A stretch of DNA of 64,000 nt, from assembly GCA_022495995.1 (NCBI GenBank), contig JAFEMH010004874.1, forward strand, positions 62,001 to 126,000. The letters run 5' to 3'. The notes below the pieces were generated by a model, which searched no databases, was not told the origin of the DNA, and saw nothing but the letters and a program-made list of their open reading frames with translations. Below are positions 23,301 to 34,564 of the stretch, piece after piece. Each line of letters starts with the position of its first letter. Within the stretch, counting starts at the first letter, position 1. The DNA is from Adenophora triphylla var. japonica (lineage: Eukaryota; Streptophyta; Magnoliopsida; Asterales; Campanulaceae). Made by a program: the position numbers and the translations under genes.

Positions 23301-23514
23301 TCCGGTCTAAAAATACACAAAAAAGTCAAAAGTTTGAATGTCAATCAAGACCTCCATCAAGCTACGCACTTTTCAAGAACACGCCCCAGCGGTCACCTTG
23401 ACCAAGTCAAACGACGGCGGCAACATCAAAGGACATCCGAGGGTCACTCAGCATCAAACGGCCGGCTCATATGCGCTTCCAAGCCGGGGGCTTGTCTTCG
23501 CCCTCACGCGCTTC

Positions 23515-23645
23515 AAAAAAAAAAAAACAAAAAAAAAGAGAGAGCTCGAGCAAGGGCTCACAAAAAAAAAGAGAGCTCGAGCAAGGGCTCACAAAAAAAA
23601 AAAGAGAGCTCGAGCAAGGGCTCACAAAAAAAAAAAAACAAAAGA
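23515..23645. repeat. A-tract / GAGCTCGAGCAAGGGCTCAC tandem repeat
   Basis: About four copies of a unit of roughly 30 bp: a run of 8-13 A followed by GAGAGCTCGAGCAAGGGCTC. It lies in the 3' untranslated part of the Tat element, after integrase. The A-runs make length miscalls likely here. Confidence 0.85.
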
Positions 23646-24058
23646 AGCTCAAGCAGAAGCTGCGAAAAAGGTGGTCAAGAGCCCGACGCCAACAAGAGGC
23701 AAGGAAGCTACGAAAAAGACCGTCAAAACGACTTGTCAAGGGAGCATTCAACCTCTCAGCCAAGCCTGAAAGCCTCGGCAAAGGGGATTGCCGTCGGGGC
23801 CCAGGCGCTTCGGTCCGCGGATGCAACAGAAAAGTCCAAAGATGGACGCCGACAAAGTGCACAACGAAGCAAAGGCAAACAAGAGATCTTGCGTCTCGAC
23901 AAAGCTTTAAAAGTAAATCACAAATCACTAACTTGGTTACAACATTTCTTGATGAGTTCAAGCACGGTCTACTCTCAAGTTCACAACATGCTAAAAGACT
24001 GGCTTAATACATTTAACTAATAATGTGTTTGCAATGCAATGAATGGATACCTAGGAGG

Positions 24059-25571
24059 TCATTCCGCGCCATCTGCGCTTGTCCCCTCGCCATTCTTTCC
24101 TTTCTTCCCTCGTCCCCGGCGAGTCTTCTTTCGCTTCACGTGAACCAACTCTGCGTCTCTCGGTCAGAGATGCAGGGGTCCTCCCGTAGAGTCAAACAAT
24201 CCGGTAGCTCTCGGGGCTTCATTCGCCCGTGCTTCGGCTCGGATCTCCTCCCTGCCGAGTCGCCAAGAGGACCTCTCCTGTCGGTCGGTCAACTCTAGTC
24301 TCGTAGTCAAACAAAGTGTCTCCGTCACATCGAAGGGTCGAGACCCGGGCTTCGGAACTCCTAAGGCAATAGCTGCTACGGCAGCCGGGTCCCAGAATCG
24401 CTACACGCCTGCTCTCCAAGACCACTTGGGGACTGCCCAACACGCTGCTCATACCGGGCCGGATGCTTGAGTCGTCAACACAACGCTCCCCAGACGTGCT
24501 AAGGAGTACCGCGGGAGGGAAAGCGGAATACTTCCATACCACTCGAAAATACGAAGGCACTGAAGGCGCCATACAAAGAGGAACTACCTCCGCGGTAGCA
24601 AGGTCATCCCGGCCCAACAAAGGCTCTGCTTCATCCCAAGCTGCCGGGAAACAAGCGACGGAATATAGAAGGAGGACCAAGACAAACACGGAACTCGACA
24701 ACGTAGGACCCTTCTGCCAGATCCTCCTGGTCTCGATCCTCCGGTGCGGAACCCACCGGCGGATCGATGCGTACCAAGTGTGCCATCCATCTCTCCCGGG
24801 CGGGTGATCCATATCCAACACAAGAGGTCGGCGAGCAAATGACCACGGGCTAAACGACGTCGGAGCCTCGGACATGGCAGAAGTCTCTCTCGCGGCCACA
24901 AGGTGAGCAAGCGGGGCTTCCCCTCTCATAAAACGATCCCCGGTCGCCGGACGGTCGATACCATGAAGAGTCTCCCCCGGCACCAACGGGACAATATCCT
25001 CTCCCGGCTCTGCGGTGCCCTACCACATCTAGCAAGCGCCATCCACAAATGCGAGGGAGCGGCCGGAAAAAGCGTCGCCATCACGCACAAGGCAAATACA
25101 TCCCAAGAGACGTCACTCTCATCATCAACCATGAACCGCTCCGGCGGCTCGGAAATGTCGATATGACCCGAATCAAGGATCATGCCACTGCACTTCTTCC
25201 AACGAAGTACGAAGAAAGTCTGCAAGCTTCACGCTCGCGGCGACCACCAATCGAAAGGAAGCGAGATGGCCTCCACCTCCGGTCCTCCAATCAAAGCCCG
25301 AAAATCCTCAAAAGTGGGCACCATTTCATTGTAGGAGAAACAGTACACGTGCCTCCTAACATCCCGAACTTCGCGGCGGCCCGCAACAAATCCCAATCGG
25401 GAACCAACTCCTTAAAAGACCAAAGCCAGAGCAAAGACGAAACCTTACCTCGAAAGCCCGTCTACGATGCCTCATACGGCGCCGCATCCACGTTTTCAAG
25501 CGCTCGAGGAAGTGTGCTTGCCTCTCTTGCGAAAGCCTCGGCAAAATTCTAGGGACGTACGAAGAATCCAT
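24059..25571 (-). pseudogene. Tat antisense ORF 2 (PMD/DUF7745-like), frameshifted
   Basis: On the strand opposite to gag-pol, a start at 25571 (MDSSYVPRILPRLSQERQAH) leads into frames carrying YNEMVPTFEDFRALIGGPEV, ILDSGHIDISEPPERFMVDD, SWDVFALCVMATL and a Trp-containing C-terminal half. It ends at a stop near 24059 after KGKNGEGTSADGAE. The 'Y/F-N-E-x-x-P-T-x-E-x-[FY]' block resembles plant-mobile-domain/DUF7745 proteins, which Tat elements carry as antisense ORFs. That assignment is from pattern memory. Several frameshifts break it, and its biochemical role is unknown. Palindromes at 25691 and 25733, and a CATAAATG box at about 25667, lie just upstream. Confidence 0.65.
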
Positions 25572-25690
25572 GGCAAAAATGGAGGTTCCTAGAGAAAATG
25601 GGGAAGAAAGCTCGAAAATGGGCGCAAATGGGGAAATGAGGAAGAACCGGACCTTTGGAAAGCATTTATGTCCTTCCCAAAAGCAAGGTT

Positions 25691-25745
25691 GGTCCGTACG
25701 GACCTCTTTGCATGCTAAGTATGTCCGTACGGACCTCCTTGCAAA
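25691..25745. promoter_or_regulatory. GGTCCGTACGGACC sites upstream of antisense ORF 2
   Basis: A perfect 14-mer at 25691-25704 and a 12-bp core GTCCGTACGGAC at 25733-25744 lie 120-175 bp before the antisense start at 25571. On the minus strand GGACATAAATGC, a weak TATA-like box, follows within about 25 bp. The spacing is like that in the LTRs. Confidence 0.55.
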
Positions 25746-26075
25746 CGAGAACCCATTTCCCCGGCCAAACGGTACAAAAGCCCATGTCCTCGGCAAAACC
25801 TTGCTCCAAAGCGCCCAAACAACGGCCAAAGCCATTCCGGCAAACAAACACTACCCACAAATGCACTCTCAGCTCACGTGGCATGCACAAAATAAAAAAT
25901 AATAATAGCAACAATTTCTAGGACAAATCCCGGGAATCACAAAAATGACATTACATCTTAAAATAAAATACTGTTTGCCGTGCAAATACGAGTGTTTTAT
26001 TACAGGTACATCAAATGTCTGTTGCTAAACAAAAAAAAAGGAGAGGGATATGAAAAGAGGGAAAGCAAATGAATA

Positions 26076-29000
26076 CTAATCAGAATCCTCAGCATCATCA
26101 TCCTCGCCGAGGTCCTCCAAAGAAAAGTCGGGCATCCCAGCGAACTCGCCCGTCACATCCTCGTCGTCGGAATACCGAGCACCCGCCGGAGGCTCCCACG
26201 AAAAGTACTCGGAAGGATCAAATCCGGCGAAAGGATCAAAGAAAGAAGGCTCGAGGAACCCTCGCCTGTGCGCCATGCGGAGGCATGAGCGATAAAAGAG
26301 TGCTCCCTCGAAGGCCTGCGGCTCTGAAGACGTCCGGCATCCATGCTATGCCGCCCCCTCAAAGGTCCCTCTGCTGCGGCTCAGGCTCGGCTCTAGGCGG
26401 AGGAACGTCTGAGTGCCTCGAAGGCATAGGCTCGTGCGCCGGCACGCGTCGCGAGCCCGGCAAGATATCTTCGAAGCCATCTTCTTCGCAAACGACCTCA
26501 TCGCCACGTAACGGCGAGTCGGCATATCATAAGCTCTCCCAGGGACTGCACCGACAAGCGACCGGAAACGCTCGGCAATACGGTTATACTCGACAACAAA
26601 AAGAAAAATACGGAAAAGATGCCAAGATGGAAAAGAGTCGGCACACTCGCGATCTATCGGGGTCCGCTCTGTATGCGGCGGGAGCACTGCTCGGAGCAGT
26701 ACGAGACACCCTCCTCCTCGATCCGTCCCCGCGGACGTACGTGAAATCCGGTCCCGGCATCGGAACCTGCAGGGGAGCTGCGGGCCGGCCTCTCTCTCCG
26801 CGCCGGTACTGCGGCGTCCTCAGCTTCCTCCTCACGAAGGCCCCGTACTCCTCTCCATATAAAATGAACTCCTCGGCGCCGACACCGCCAAGGTACCTCT
26901 CGAAATCGAGCACGTCCATGTCTCGGGAATCAAGCATCCCAAAGGGAGGGTCCCTCGGAGCCACGGGAAGCACAGGGGCCATCTTTGCCCGAGAAGACCC
27001 GCTCTCCCAGATACATGACATCACAAGTCAAGCCCCGCCGCATCTTCCGCCGCGCTGTCACCTCGGGAGCCCCCTCAAACTCATCCCCCTCATACCGAGC
27101 CCACGGGAACAAGACGAACCCCTCCGGGCTACCCCTCTCCAGACGCTCCTGCACATCCCCATAGGCGATGGTGAGCTTCCCCCTGCTGGTCCTCCTCTTC
27201 CTCGCCGTACGAGCCCAGCCCGGACATAGCGGGGTGCGCGGCAACGGCCCCGGATCTCTATCCCACGGGAAGCACTGGAAAACCTCATAAAACCACACAC
27301 TGTGACAAAAACGAGAGAAGGCTCGGTGCAAAAGACAATGGAGAAATGACAAGTTGCTAAATCAAAAAACGGCAATAAACTCATACCTCCAAAGCAAAGT
27401 CAAAAGCAGGCCAACGACTGGCGCACCCCAGCTAAACCGGTCCAAGGAGAAATAGAGCTCGGCCAGGCTTTGCCTCGCCCCAAGCAATGTCGCGAGACCC
27501 TATCCAGATCAATCAAGCTCTCCAACAGAGCAAATGGAGCCGCGGTCGCGTGGTTCGAGAACAAAGTCTCGGACGGCGCATACCACAAAAAGGAGCGCGC
27601 CAAGCTGCTCCCGTCACTGGCCGGTACCGGATGTAGGCCCAATCTTGGGACGTGATCTTCGGCTCCACGTCGCTACTCTGGCATGCCCGAGCCCTGCGAG
27701 GACGAGGCTCAAAGCCCGGCGGCTCGGTCGGCACATCATCGGCTATCATATCCCTCCACCGCACCGGCCCTCCTTTGAAGGAAAGCCCGGTGATCGCGGC
27801 AAAGTCGGTGGCGTCACCGTCACCTCTCCCCGGCTCGGATGGAAGGTGTGGGTGGTATCCCACCGGTACTCGGAAAGGCCAAGGAAGACGCTCTTGTTCT
27901 TCCTCGTATCGAAAACTCCGGCCGGGTTCTCAGCGAACACACCCCGGGCCGAAGCGTAAACCGACCTCAGGGGACTCGGCCTACCGTCCACGGAAATATC
28001 GGGCATCCGGCCACGGCTCAACAACGGCCTCGAGCGATCCCAGAGTCTTCATCCTCTTGGCCTTCCCGGCCATAAGCCCCGCATCCTGCGGGTAAACACG
28101 GCAAAGGTACGTCAATCACGATTACTTAATATAAAGGCACATATAACCCGTCACAAAACACGGCACATATTGCACATAATTTTCACATACATTATACATA
28201 TAATCTTTCCATGTAACCCGTCACAAAACACGGCACACAATGCACATATTTTCACATATATACCGTCACAAAACACGGCACATATAATGCACATAATTTT
28301 CACATATATCATGCATATAATTTTTCCCATGCGATCCGTCACAAAAACACGGCACCCACTGTACACATTTTCTCAAAAGAAAAAAAAAGGGGGGGGGGAT
28401 TAAACCCTACACGACACATTTTCAAAAAAAGATCCGTCCCAACACGGCAAAGGCACATATAACCCGTCACAAAAACACGACACATATTGCACATATTTTC
28501 CCCACAACGTCCGTCACCCAAGAACATGGCACACACGGCACGACACATATGCATAACACAAAAAAAAAAAATCCGTCCCTACACGGCACACACTTTCACA
28601 TATAACCCGTCACAAAACACGGCACGTGTCACATTTTTTCACAAAAATTATCACTACACGATAATTTTTCTCATAATGTACATACATAAATAGCATACGG
28701 TACAACACACCAAAGCATGCATTTCATTAGAGAAGCACTTTATTTTCACAAATAAAAGCTAATCTACACATTTCTGCACAAAATACACATACCCACAATT
28801 TTTACATGTCCATTTTCAACAATTCATCAAGAATTTCACAAAAAAGGCATAAAATAATAACAAAAAATTCAAAAATGCGAAAAACTAAAACCTAGTTCTA
28901 GCATTCAAAAATTGACGAGGAATCAAAACGGAGCAGATTTCTTACCTCCCCGACGTTCGTAGAGCGACGATTGTGCACCTCCGGATTCGGATACAAGACA

Positions 29001-29114
29001 TCGGGTTCTTCGAAAGATGGAGCAGAACGAAATCCAATTCCTTTGGAGCTCCATCCGTTGCTCGACCACCTCTTGGCTGCGTTGACGACGGCTCCTTCGA
29101 GATCCTTCCGCCAT
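26076..29114 (-). pseudogene. Tat antisense ORF 1, probably spliced, frameshifted
   Basis: Exon 1 is proposed at 29114-28946: an MAEGSR start, and in a second frame AVVNAAKRWSSNGWSSKG through STNVGE. It ends at a good donor, GGGAG/GTAAG. An acceptor TTTACCCGCAG at about 28086 opens exon 2 at 28085, which reads DAGLMAGKAKRMKTLGSL in the phase matching the second exon-1 frame. Exon 2 continues through EYRWDTTHTFHPSR, LTIAYGDVQERLERGSPEGF and LDFERYLGGVGAEEFILYGE to an acidic tail SLEDLGEDDDAEDSD and a stop at 26076. Several frameshifts break it. The product is of unknown function; antisense ORFs of this kind occur in Tat elements. The intron is inferred from splice signals and phase only. Confidence 0.55.
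28130..28660. repeat. CCGTCACAAAACACGGCAC interspersed tandem repeats
   Basis: A core CCGTCACAAAACACGGCACA recurs about eight times with AT-rich spacers containing TTTTCACATATA. The core is itself an inverted repeat (CCGT...ACGG). The block lies within the proposed intron of antisense ORF 1. Confidence 0.8.
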
Positions 29115-29272
29115 TGCAAGCAATTCAAGCTAAGAAAAATGGAAGATTTTGGACAAAAATGGAGTTTTCTCTCTTTCTCTCTCATTTGGTTCACAGCCTT
29201 TGGAAATGGGAAATGAAGAGGTTGCCTCGGAATTTAAACCGGTCAAAACACAGGAGCTGTAAAAAACCAAAG

Positions 29273-29318
29273 TGGTCGTACGGACCTCTTTTGCAACCGG
29301 GGTTGGTCCGTACGGACC
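29273..29318. promoter_or_regulatory. GGTCCGTACGGACC sites upstream of antisense ORF 1
   Basis: A perfect 14-mer at 29305-29318 and a copy lacking one C at 29273-29285 lie 160-205 bp before the proposed exon-1 start at 29114 on the minus strand. GGTTTAAATTCC (about 29228-29242) is a possible weak TATA box between them. Confidence 0.5.
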
Positions 29319-29399
29319 TCTTTGCGAGGGTGGCCAAATTACTTTCCTTCCCTTATAATCTTTGCCCTGGCTGTCCTAAGGCCTTTTCCGGCCAAATCC

Positions 29400-30180
29400 A
29401 AGTGCGAGAATGGTCCCTAACCCTTCAATTCAACCACCGGCCACGGCGTAAGACCGGTCTCGCCCCACTTCAACCACCGGCCGTCGGCGTAGTAAGACCG
29501 GTCCTCGCCCACTTCAACGCAATTCAACCACCGCTATCAACGTAAAAGCACCGGTCCTCGCTCACTCAACGGCAATTCAACCACGGCCGTCGGCGTAAGA
29601 CCGGTCCTCGCCACTTCAGCGGCAATTCAACCACGGCCGTCGGCGTAAGACCGGTCCTCGCCACTTCAACGGCAATTCAATCCCGGCCGTCAACGTAGAC
29701 GGTCTCGCCCGCCACTCAACGGCAATTCAACCACGGCACCGTCGGCGTAAGACTCCGGTCTCGCCCACTTCCAACGGCAATTCAACCACCGGCCATATCA
29801 ACGTAGACGGTCTCGCCCTACCAGCGGCAATTCAACCACCGGCCATCAACGTAAGACCGGTCCTCGCCCACCTCAACGGCAATTCAACCAACGCCCGCTC
29901 AACGGCAATTCAAGAAGGAGCCAACACCTCCCGGCCACGAATCCCCAAGGCACGAGACGCCTCGAGCGCTCAACGGCAATTGACAAGCAACGCCCGCTCA
30001 ACGGCAATTCAAGAAGGAGCTAACACTCCCGGCCACGAATATCAAGGCGCAAGACGCCTCCAAACGCTCAACGGCAATTGACAACGCCCGCTCAACGGCA
30101 ATTCAAGAAGAGCCAACACCTCCCAAGAATATCAAGGCGCAAGACGCCTCCAAACGCTCAACGACAACTCAACCATCGGC
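29400..30180. repeat. CAATTCAACC...CGTAAGACCGGTC satellite-like array
   Basis: About nine copies of a 50-60 bp unit (CTCAACGGCAATTCAACCAC then GGCGTAAGACCGGTCCTCGC) run from about 29425 to 29880. A second unit built on CGCTCAACGGCAATTCAAGA and CAAGACGCCTC follows to about 30170. Copies differ by small indels. Long arrays of this type are typical of the 3' region of Tat elements and can seed satellites. Confidence 0.88.
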
Positions 30181-30639
30181 CCTCAAAAGAAGTCCGAAGT
30201 CATCTTCCCAATGTAAAAGGGCCCCTACGGGGTCATGCATCCCCGGCAATTCAAGCACCTGGATGTAAGCCCGAACTTCGCCCACTTCAACGGCAAGCGC
30301 AAGCACAGGCCGTCAAAGTAAGCCCGAGCTCCTCCCAACAAGTCGAAAGGGAAGTCATACAAGGCTGCATATCCTCAAAGACCGGCCATCATCCTTGCCC
30401 ACTCAACGGCAAAACAAGCACAAGAAGGAGCCAACACCTCCGAGTACAAGTCCCAAGGCACGAAGCGCCTCCAAAATACCAAATGGTGAAGCAATCGCCG
30501 GCCGTCATCCTCGCCCACTTCAACGGCCCAAGCACCGGCCGGTCATCGTAAGTCCAACCTTCTACTCGACATGCAAAACACAAAGGCATCTACGCCTCTC
30601 GAAGCACAAGCGACCACGCCTCCTGACATGCGGCTAGAA

Positions 30640-30970
30640 GACGATTCAAAGTCCTCGCGCATTACATCAAACTGCGGCTAGAAGACGATTCAAAGTCCTC
30701 GCGCATTACATCAAACTGCGGCTAGAAGACGATTCAAAGTCCTCGCGCATTACATCAAACTGCGGCTAGAAGACGATTCAAAGTCCTCCAGCGTGGCACC
30801 AACCGCCGCCAGATGACGATTCAAAGTCCTCCCGCGTGGCACCAACCGCCGCCAGATGACGATTCAAAGTCATCCCGCGTGGCACCAACCGCCGCCAGAA
30901 GACGATTCAAAGTCCTCCAGCGTGGCACCAACCGCAATCAAAAGACGATTCAAGTCCTCACACGCTATCC
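30640..30970. repeat. AGACGATTCAAAGTCCTC array, first copy
   Basis: Four units of about 44 bp with CGGCTAGAAGACGATTCAAA and CGCGCATTACATCAAACTG, then about five units with the same core plus GCGTGGCACCAACCGCCGCC. The same two-part array appears again at about 33588-33925 in the shortened internal region. Confidence 0.9.
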
Positions 30971-31019
30971 CCGGCCCGGAAGGCCTTAAACCACCCGATT
31001 AGGAAAATCGTAAAATTTC

Positions 31020-31510
31020 CATCCCAGGACACCACCACGTCCTCACAATTAACCTCGGCGGTCACCACATCTTAGGACACCACCACGTCACTACCACCGA
31101 CTCGGCGGTCACACAACACTTCAGGGCACCACCACGCCCGCATGCGCTCCCGATTCCACGACCTCGAACTACGACCGGGCTTGATTCCCGCTGTGGATAC
31201 GTAGGAATCCTATCACAGGGTCCAGCCATCGACCTATACGGTCACCTAGGACACCACCACGTCCTTCCCATCGACCTATGCGGTCACCCAGGACACCACC
31301 ACGTCCTCATCACTGACCTCGGCGGTCACACAACACTTCAGGGCACCACCACGCCCGCATTCACAAAACACTCACCCCACACCCGAACTACGACCAGGCT
31401 TGATTCCCGCCAGGGATACGTAGGAATCCTATCACAGGTCCGGCTGATGACCTAAACCACTAGCGGTCACACAAAAGGACACCACCGCGTCCTCACATTG
31501 ACCCTCGCGG
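31020..31510. repeat. AGGACACCACCACGTCC repeats with GATACGTAGGAATCC blocks
   Basis: AGGACACCACCACGTCCT and CTCGGCGGTCAC alternate many times. They are interrupted twice by a longer block with GAACTACGACC(A/G)GGCTTGATTC and GATACGTAGGAATCCTATCA. Duplicated at about 33980-34480. Confidence 0.88.
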
Positions 31511-31599
31511 TCACTTCCTCTCCCAAAGACGCGATCCAGTTAGGACCCTTATCTTATCGGCGACCCCACTTCTTTCATAAGTGACGTCGTCGAGGGGCT

Positions 31600-33030
31600 T
31601 GTAAGTACCACAATCTGGATCACCCCCTTTCACACACACGGGAAACACCGCGAGACTCATCAGCGGTCTCGGAGACCTCTGGCACTCAAAACCCTCTCAA
31701 AACCCTCTCAAAACCCTCTCGAAACCCTCTCAAACCCCCAACCAAACCAAGGGAGGAGCCTTCTGGGATAAAGGGACAAAAGGACCTTTTGGGAATTTTC
31801 GAAATCAGAAAAGCAATTAAGGTCCGTACGGACCTCTTTGTTTCAATGATTACTAAATCCCCTTAAAGTCCACAATATTCCCTCAAATCCCGGAAGAAAT
31901 GATTACCCAAATGCATGGTTTGTCCGTACGGACCTCTTTGCATGCTGAGTTGGTCCGTACGGACCTTCTTGCATGGGGGACATCATCATTCCGTAATATT
32001 CACCATCATTGCGATTCCCTCAAATCGAGGAAATCCAAAATTCTGGATAACCAAGAAGGTCCGTACGGACCTCTTGCTCCGAAATTTTTACTATAAATAG
32101 AGGGCTCCCCCTCCTCATTTTCACACACCTCCCTCTTCTCTCTTCCTCCCTTAGCCTTCCGGCTCCCTCTAAGTCCTCTCGAGGCACTCCCGCCCCTTTC
32201 GGATCCTTCCGAGGCCTTCCGAGCTCCTTGTGGTGCTCCGAAGCCTCCCCGAGCGCTCCCGAGACGCTCCCGCGCTGCCCCGAGGCACTCTCGAGGGGTA
32301 CTACGAGGCCCCTCGTGGTACTCCGAGGCCTTGCTGGTCTTTCCACGGTGTCCCGCTCTTTCCGAGTCAAACCGACGATCCCAAACCACGCCGAAACTGC
32401 GTCCCGTGCCTCACCGCCACCACAACGCACGCCGAACCTCTCGCCCGAGTGATCCCGACGATCCCCACGCACGCCTGGGGAACCTGCGCCCGAACGCAGC
32501 CTACAACCTCGGCTCACGCCGAAACTGCGTCCGCGGACAACCGCATCTCCCGAAAGCAATCCCGATCCGTGCGGAACGCTACTCCGACCTCAAACACCAT
32601 TCCCCAGCGGAAGACAGACACGAACCAACATTGGTAAGGCTTCCTTCCTATACTATTTCAATACATTTGCATACATAGCATACAATATAGACATCCGATA
32701 CAACATGCATTTTTAAAAGCACACACACACACACACAACATTTAAAGGATATTAGGGGTATCCGAAAGACTCGTTTTACGAGGCTACTCGGGTGAGCTCT
32801 AATATTCTAATATTCTCTTCCCGGGAGTCATCGACCTCCGAACTCAAAATCTCATCACACAAAAACAGGTTTAAAATTATCTTTAAGCGATGCCCTTTTT
32901 CAATGTTTTGGGCTTAATAAAACGGCGTGGCAACTCTACAAAAACAAAAACGGCGAGACACGTCGCCCCAGCCTTGAAAGACGCCCGGATGCGGGCGCGA
33001 GCCTTGCCTCTCGGATCCAGGGTAATTTCG
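31600..33030 (+). repeat. Tat LTR 2 (middle)
   Basis: Full-length third copy of the LTR, preceded by the purine tract CGAGGGGCT and followed by the same leader as LTR 1 (GTTAGGCGACTCTC). It is therefore both the 3' LTR of the long unit and the 5' LTR of the short one. Confidence 0.92.
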
Positions 33031-34564
33031 GTTAGGCGACTCTCTTTGAGGTAATTTTGTTTTAAAAACTTTTAAACAAAACAAAAGATTTTTAAAAACG
33101 ATGATGAGGGTCAAAACTTTCATTTTACCCCTTTCCTTTAACTGTTGTGTGTGTGTGCACGTGCTTCGTTTTTATTTTACAAAAAAAAAAATAAAAATAC
33201 AAAAAAAAATGCATCAATATACATCTGTGCATACATTTAAAATTCTTCAAAAACTTCAGTTTTACTCGGAAAAAGAATTTTAGAGACCCTTCACGCCTTA
33301 TTCTTTGCCTCGGTTACACCGCACTCTGCTCTTGCTTCTTTGCCTCGGTTACACCGCACGCTACTCTGCTTCTTTGCCTCGGATACTGGCTGCCTTTCTG
33401 ACCCTCGGCCGGAGTGGTCTCGGTTGCGGTCAGTTAGGTCTTCCTAGGCCTCTTGGATGCGCACGGGATCATTCCAAACATCCCATCCTAGCCGGCACGG
33501 TCATCGTAAGTCCAACCTTCTACTCGACATGCAAAAACACAAAGGCATCTACGCCTCTCGAAGCACAAGGCGGCCGCGCCTCCACAATGCGGCTAGAAGA
33601 CGATTCAAAGTCCTCGCGCATTACAGCTGCGGCTAGAAGACGATTCAAAGTCTCGCGCATTACATCAAGCTATGCGGCTAGAAGACGATTCAAAGTCCTC
33701 GCGCATTACATCAAGCTTGGCTAGAAGACGATTCAAAGTCCTCCGCGTGGCACCCAGCCGCCGCCCGAGATGACGATTCAAAGTCACTCCGCGTGGCACC
33801 AAGCCGCCGCATGGGATGACGATTCAAAGTCCTCCCGCGTGGCACCAACCGCCGCCAGAAGACGATTCAAAGTCCTCCAGCGTGGCACCAACCGCAATCA
33901 AAAGACGATTCAAGTCCTCACACGCTATCCCCGGCCCGGAAGGCCTTAAACCACCCGATTAGGAAAATCGTAAAATTTCCATCCCAGGACACCACCACGT
34001 CCTCACAATTAACCTCGGCGGTCACCACATCTTAGGACACCACCACGTCCTTACCACTGACCTCGGCGGTCACACAACACTTCAGGGCACCACCACGCCC
34101 ACATGCACTCACCAATTCACGACCTCTGAACTACGACCAGGCTTGATTCCCGCCAGGGATACGTAGGAATCCTATCACAGGGTCCGGCCATTCGACCTAT
34201 CTGGTCACCTAGGACACCACCACGTCCTTCCCATCGACCTATGCGGTCACCCAGACACCACCACGTCCTCCACGACCTCGGCGGTCCGCAGCGACACTTC
34301 AGGGCACCACCACGCCCGCATTCACAAAACACTCACCCCACACCCGAACTACGACCAGGCTTGATTCCCGCCAGGGATACGTAGGAATCCTATCACAGGG
34401 TCCAGCCTATTGACCTAAACCCTAAACGGTCACACAAAAGGACACCACCACGTCCTCACATTGACCCTCACGGTCACTTCCTCTCCCAGCACGCGATCCA
34501 GATTAGGACCCTTATCTTATCGGCGACCCCACTTCTTTCATAAGTGACGTCGTCGAGGGGCTTC
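33031..34564 (+). mobile_element. Deleted Tat internal region between LTR 2 and LTR 3
   Basis: 33031-33495 matches the 5' leader (15748 to about 16210), then jumps to sequence matching 30540 onward (GTCATCGTAAGTCCAACC). All of gag, pol and both antisense ORFs are missing. The rest repeats the 3' arrays and the purine tract before LTR 3. The junction is at about 33495, near CATCCTAGCCGGCACGGTC. Confidence 0.9.

Noticed and set aside
29400..30180. Regularly spaced direct repeats that look like a CRISPR array
   Set aside because: The 'spacers' are themselves repetitive, unit length varies, the context is a plant retrotransposon and no cas-like gene exists.
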